From Photobacterium sp. CCB-ST2H9 (GTDB lineage: Bacteria; Pseudomonadota; Gammaproteobacteria; Enterobacterales; Vibrionaceae), in contig NZ_CP100426.1 in assembly GCF_023151555.2 (NCBI RefSeq), forward strand, positions 1,240,001 through 1,304,000: a DNA stretch of 64,000 nt. The letters are read 5' to 3'. Positions 62,712 through 64,000 of the stretch are shown one piece after another. The notes beneath the pieces are model-generated. The model had not been told where the DNA came from and ran no database searches. It was given only the letters and a program-made list of their open reading frames with translations. The position numbers were made by a program, and so were the translations under genes. Each line of letters opens with the position of its first letter. The stretch's first letter is position 1.

Positions 62712-64000
62712 TTATTTCACGGTGCGGGCAAAACGTTTCAGCAGCACCTGACTTTCTTTTTCAACTTTGTCGAAACTGTCTTCGACGGTGCTGGTGCCCG
62801 CGAAAATGTTGTCGAACTCGCGGTGCATGATTTGCTGAATCTGCGGGTAGAAACCTAAACGGTAGCCTCTGGTCCAGTCGCCACCAGGCAGGCTGAGCTG
62901 TTTCACGCCGATTTCGGCATCCGGCTGCTTCTTGTAATAGCCCGATGCTTTGGCCTGCTCGTAAGCGGCTTCAGTGACCGGTACATAGCCTGTCGCTTCG
63001 TGCCAGAACACCTGAGTGTCGGCTTTGGTCAGATAATGGAAGAAGCTGGCGACGCCTTTTTCTTCCGCTTTGCTGTGTCCGTTCAGGGCGAACAGGGCGG
63101 CACCGCCAATGAAAGTACGGCCGGCATTGTGATTGAGGGAATCCCAGTAGGGCAGATAGGTAGTTCCCAGGTTGAACTTCACGCGGTTACGCAGGCCGCC
63201 GAAAGAACCGGAAGAACCCATCCACATGGCCACTTCCTGGCGCTCAAACGGGGTCTGGTTAGCATCCCAGTCTGAACCGTAATATTTGTAATAGCCTTTG
63301 TCTTCCCACTCTTTGAGTTTGTGGAAATGCATGCGCATGTCCGGCGTGTTGAACATCAGCTTGGTCGCCGGACCTTCATAGCCGTTGTTTCTGTCGGCCA
63401 GCGGCAGGTTATGACGGGACTTGAAGTTTTCAAACATAATCCAGGGGGTCAGCGACTGAGAGAAACCGGCATAGCCTTTGTCTTTCAGCCTGGCAGCAAC
63501 CTTTTCCAGATCTTCATAGGTCTTGGGCGGCTGAACGCCGACTTTATTCAGAATGTCTTTGTTGTAGTACAGCACCGGGGTCGAGCTGTTGAAAGGCATG
63601 CCAATCATCTTGCCCTGATTATCGGCGTAAAAGTTGCGTACCCCGGCGATGTAATCCTTGCTGTTAAAGTCGTATCCGGCACTGACAAGAATATCCTGGA
63701 CGGGTTTGGCGACGCCCGGCGCGTTCATGATGGTGGCGGCACCCACATCTGCGACCTGCAGGATATTCGGCGCTTCTCCGGCGCGGAAGGCGGCGATCCC
63801 TGCAGTCAGGGTTTCAACGTAAGTACCTTTGTAAACCGGTACGATTTTGTATTCATCCTGTGAGGCATTGTACTCCTTCGCCAGATGGTTCACGGTCTCG
63901 CCAAGTTCTCCGCCCATGGCATGCCACCAGGTAATTTCGGTCGTTGCCCATGCTGAGCCGGCAAAACTGGCACCTGCAACGGCCATGACCAGTGCGCGCA
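62712..64000 (-). CDS. ugpB: Glycerol-3-phosphate binding protein UgpB (5' end cut by the window)
   Basis: At least 424 residues of a periplasmic binding protein; the signal peptide (..ALVMAVAGASFAGSAWA) is entered from outside the window, so the start codon is not visible. The mature sequence aligns well by eye with E. coli UgpB: TTEITWWHAMGGELGETVNHLAKEYN, EYKIVPVYKGTYVETLTAGIAAFRAG, MPFNSSTPVLYYNKD, and YGSDWDANQTPFERQEVAMWMGSSGS. It captures sn-glycerol 3-phosphate or glycerophosphodiesters. Confidence 0.93.
   Translation of the reverse strand, partial: RALVMAVAGASFAGSAWATTEITWWHAMGGELGETVNHLAKEYNASQDEYKIVPVYKGTYVETLTAGIAAFRAGEAPNILQVADVGAATIMNAPGVAKPVQDILVSAGYDFNSKDYIAGVRNFYADNQGKMIGMPFNSSTPVLYYNKDILNKVGVQPPKTYEDLEKVAARLKDKGYAGFSQSLTPWIMFENFKSRHNLPLADRNNGYEGPATKLMFNTPDMRMHFHKLKEWEDKGYYKYYGSDWDANQTPFERQEVAMWMGSSGSFGGLRNRVKFNLGTTYLPYWDSLNHNAGRTFIGGAALFALNGHSKAEEKGVASFFHYLTKADTQVFWHEATGYVPVTEAAYEQAKASGYYKKQPDAEIGVKQLSLPGGDWTRGYRLGFYPQIQQIMHREFDNIFAGTSTVEDSFDKVEKESQVLLKRFARTVK

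Noticed and set aside
1..64000. CRISPR arrays, insertion sequences, tRNA or rRNA genes
   Set aside because: No regularly spaced palindromic repeat array, transposase or RNA gene of these types was found on either strand.

Overview
The window comes from the second chromosome of a member of the Vibrionaceae, centred on the chromosome II replication origin (ori2). The diagnostic block is parB2-parA2, then an origin with six initiator iterons at exact 23-bp spacing, then rctB, the replication initiator specific to Vibrionaceae chromosome II. Seven copies of the chromosome II centromere motif (TTTACANTGTAAA) lie around it. Other family marks are vqmR-vqmA beside pdxH and a putA without a DNA-binding domain. 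The host genes have moderate GC content. Genus cannot be fixed from the sequence alone; a relative such as Photobacterium, Grimontia or Enterovibrio is as plausible as Vibrio itself.

Region 1 (1-21.4 kb) is a contact-dependent inhibition / two-partner secretion island, read on the minus strand: cdiB-like transporter, a 2,899-residue CdiA-like exoprotein, and an overlapping immunity gene. Downstream is about 11 kb of AT-rich DNA holding orphan immunity genes, most of them abutted by a short C-terminal scar of the toxin they once matched. Many members are broken by stops or frameshifts: two YezG-type immunity genes, a DUF-type gene shattered by several stops, an immunity gene with a homopolymer frameshift, and a deaminase-like toxin that has lost its zinc-binding His. 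A 417-bp copy of cdiA, a 9-bp tandem repeat, a lipoprotein gene and an endonuclease V gene are embedded in it.

Region 2 (21.7-33.2 kb) is metabolic and stress-related: acetate kinase, a xenobiotic acetyltransferase-type protein, a Sel1-repeat protein, the divergent ohr/ohrR peroxide pair, and a proline utilisation locus (putP, a truncated aldehyde-dehydrogenase-like gene, putA, and an AraC-type regulator that probably controls it).

Region 3 (33.2-46.3 kb) starts with an intergenic cluster of RctB-type boxes that continues into the AEC transporter gene. Then come a putative metal (manganese) transporter, the vqmR small RNA with its VqmA box, vqmA, pdxH, a DctB/DctD-like two-component pair whose regulator lacks the sigma-54 contact loop, a FapA-type protein, a small unknown protein and tmcA.

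Region 4 (46.3-52.4 kb) is the replication and segregation core: parB2, parA2, ori2 and rctB, with regulatory RctB boxes on both sides. Region 5 (52.4-64 kb) has an RND efflux pair, two unknown exported or membrane-anchored proteins, a DeoR-family regulator and a ugpBAEC-type glycerol-3-phosphate importer whose ugpB runs off the window end.
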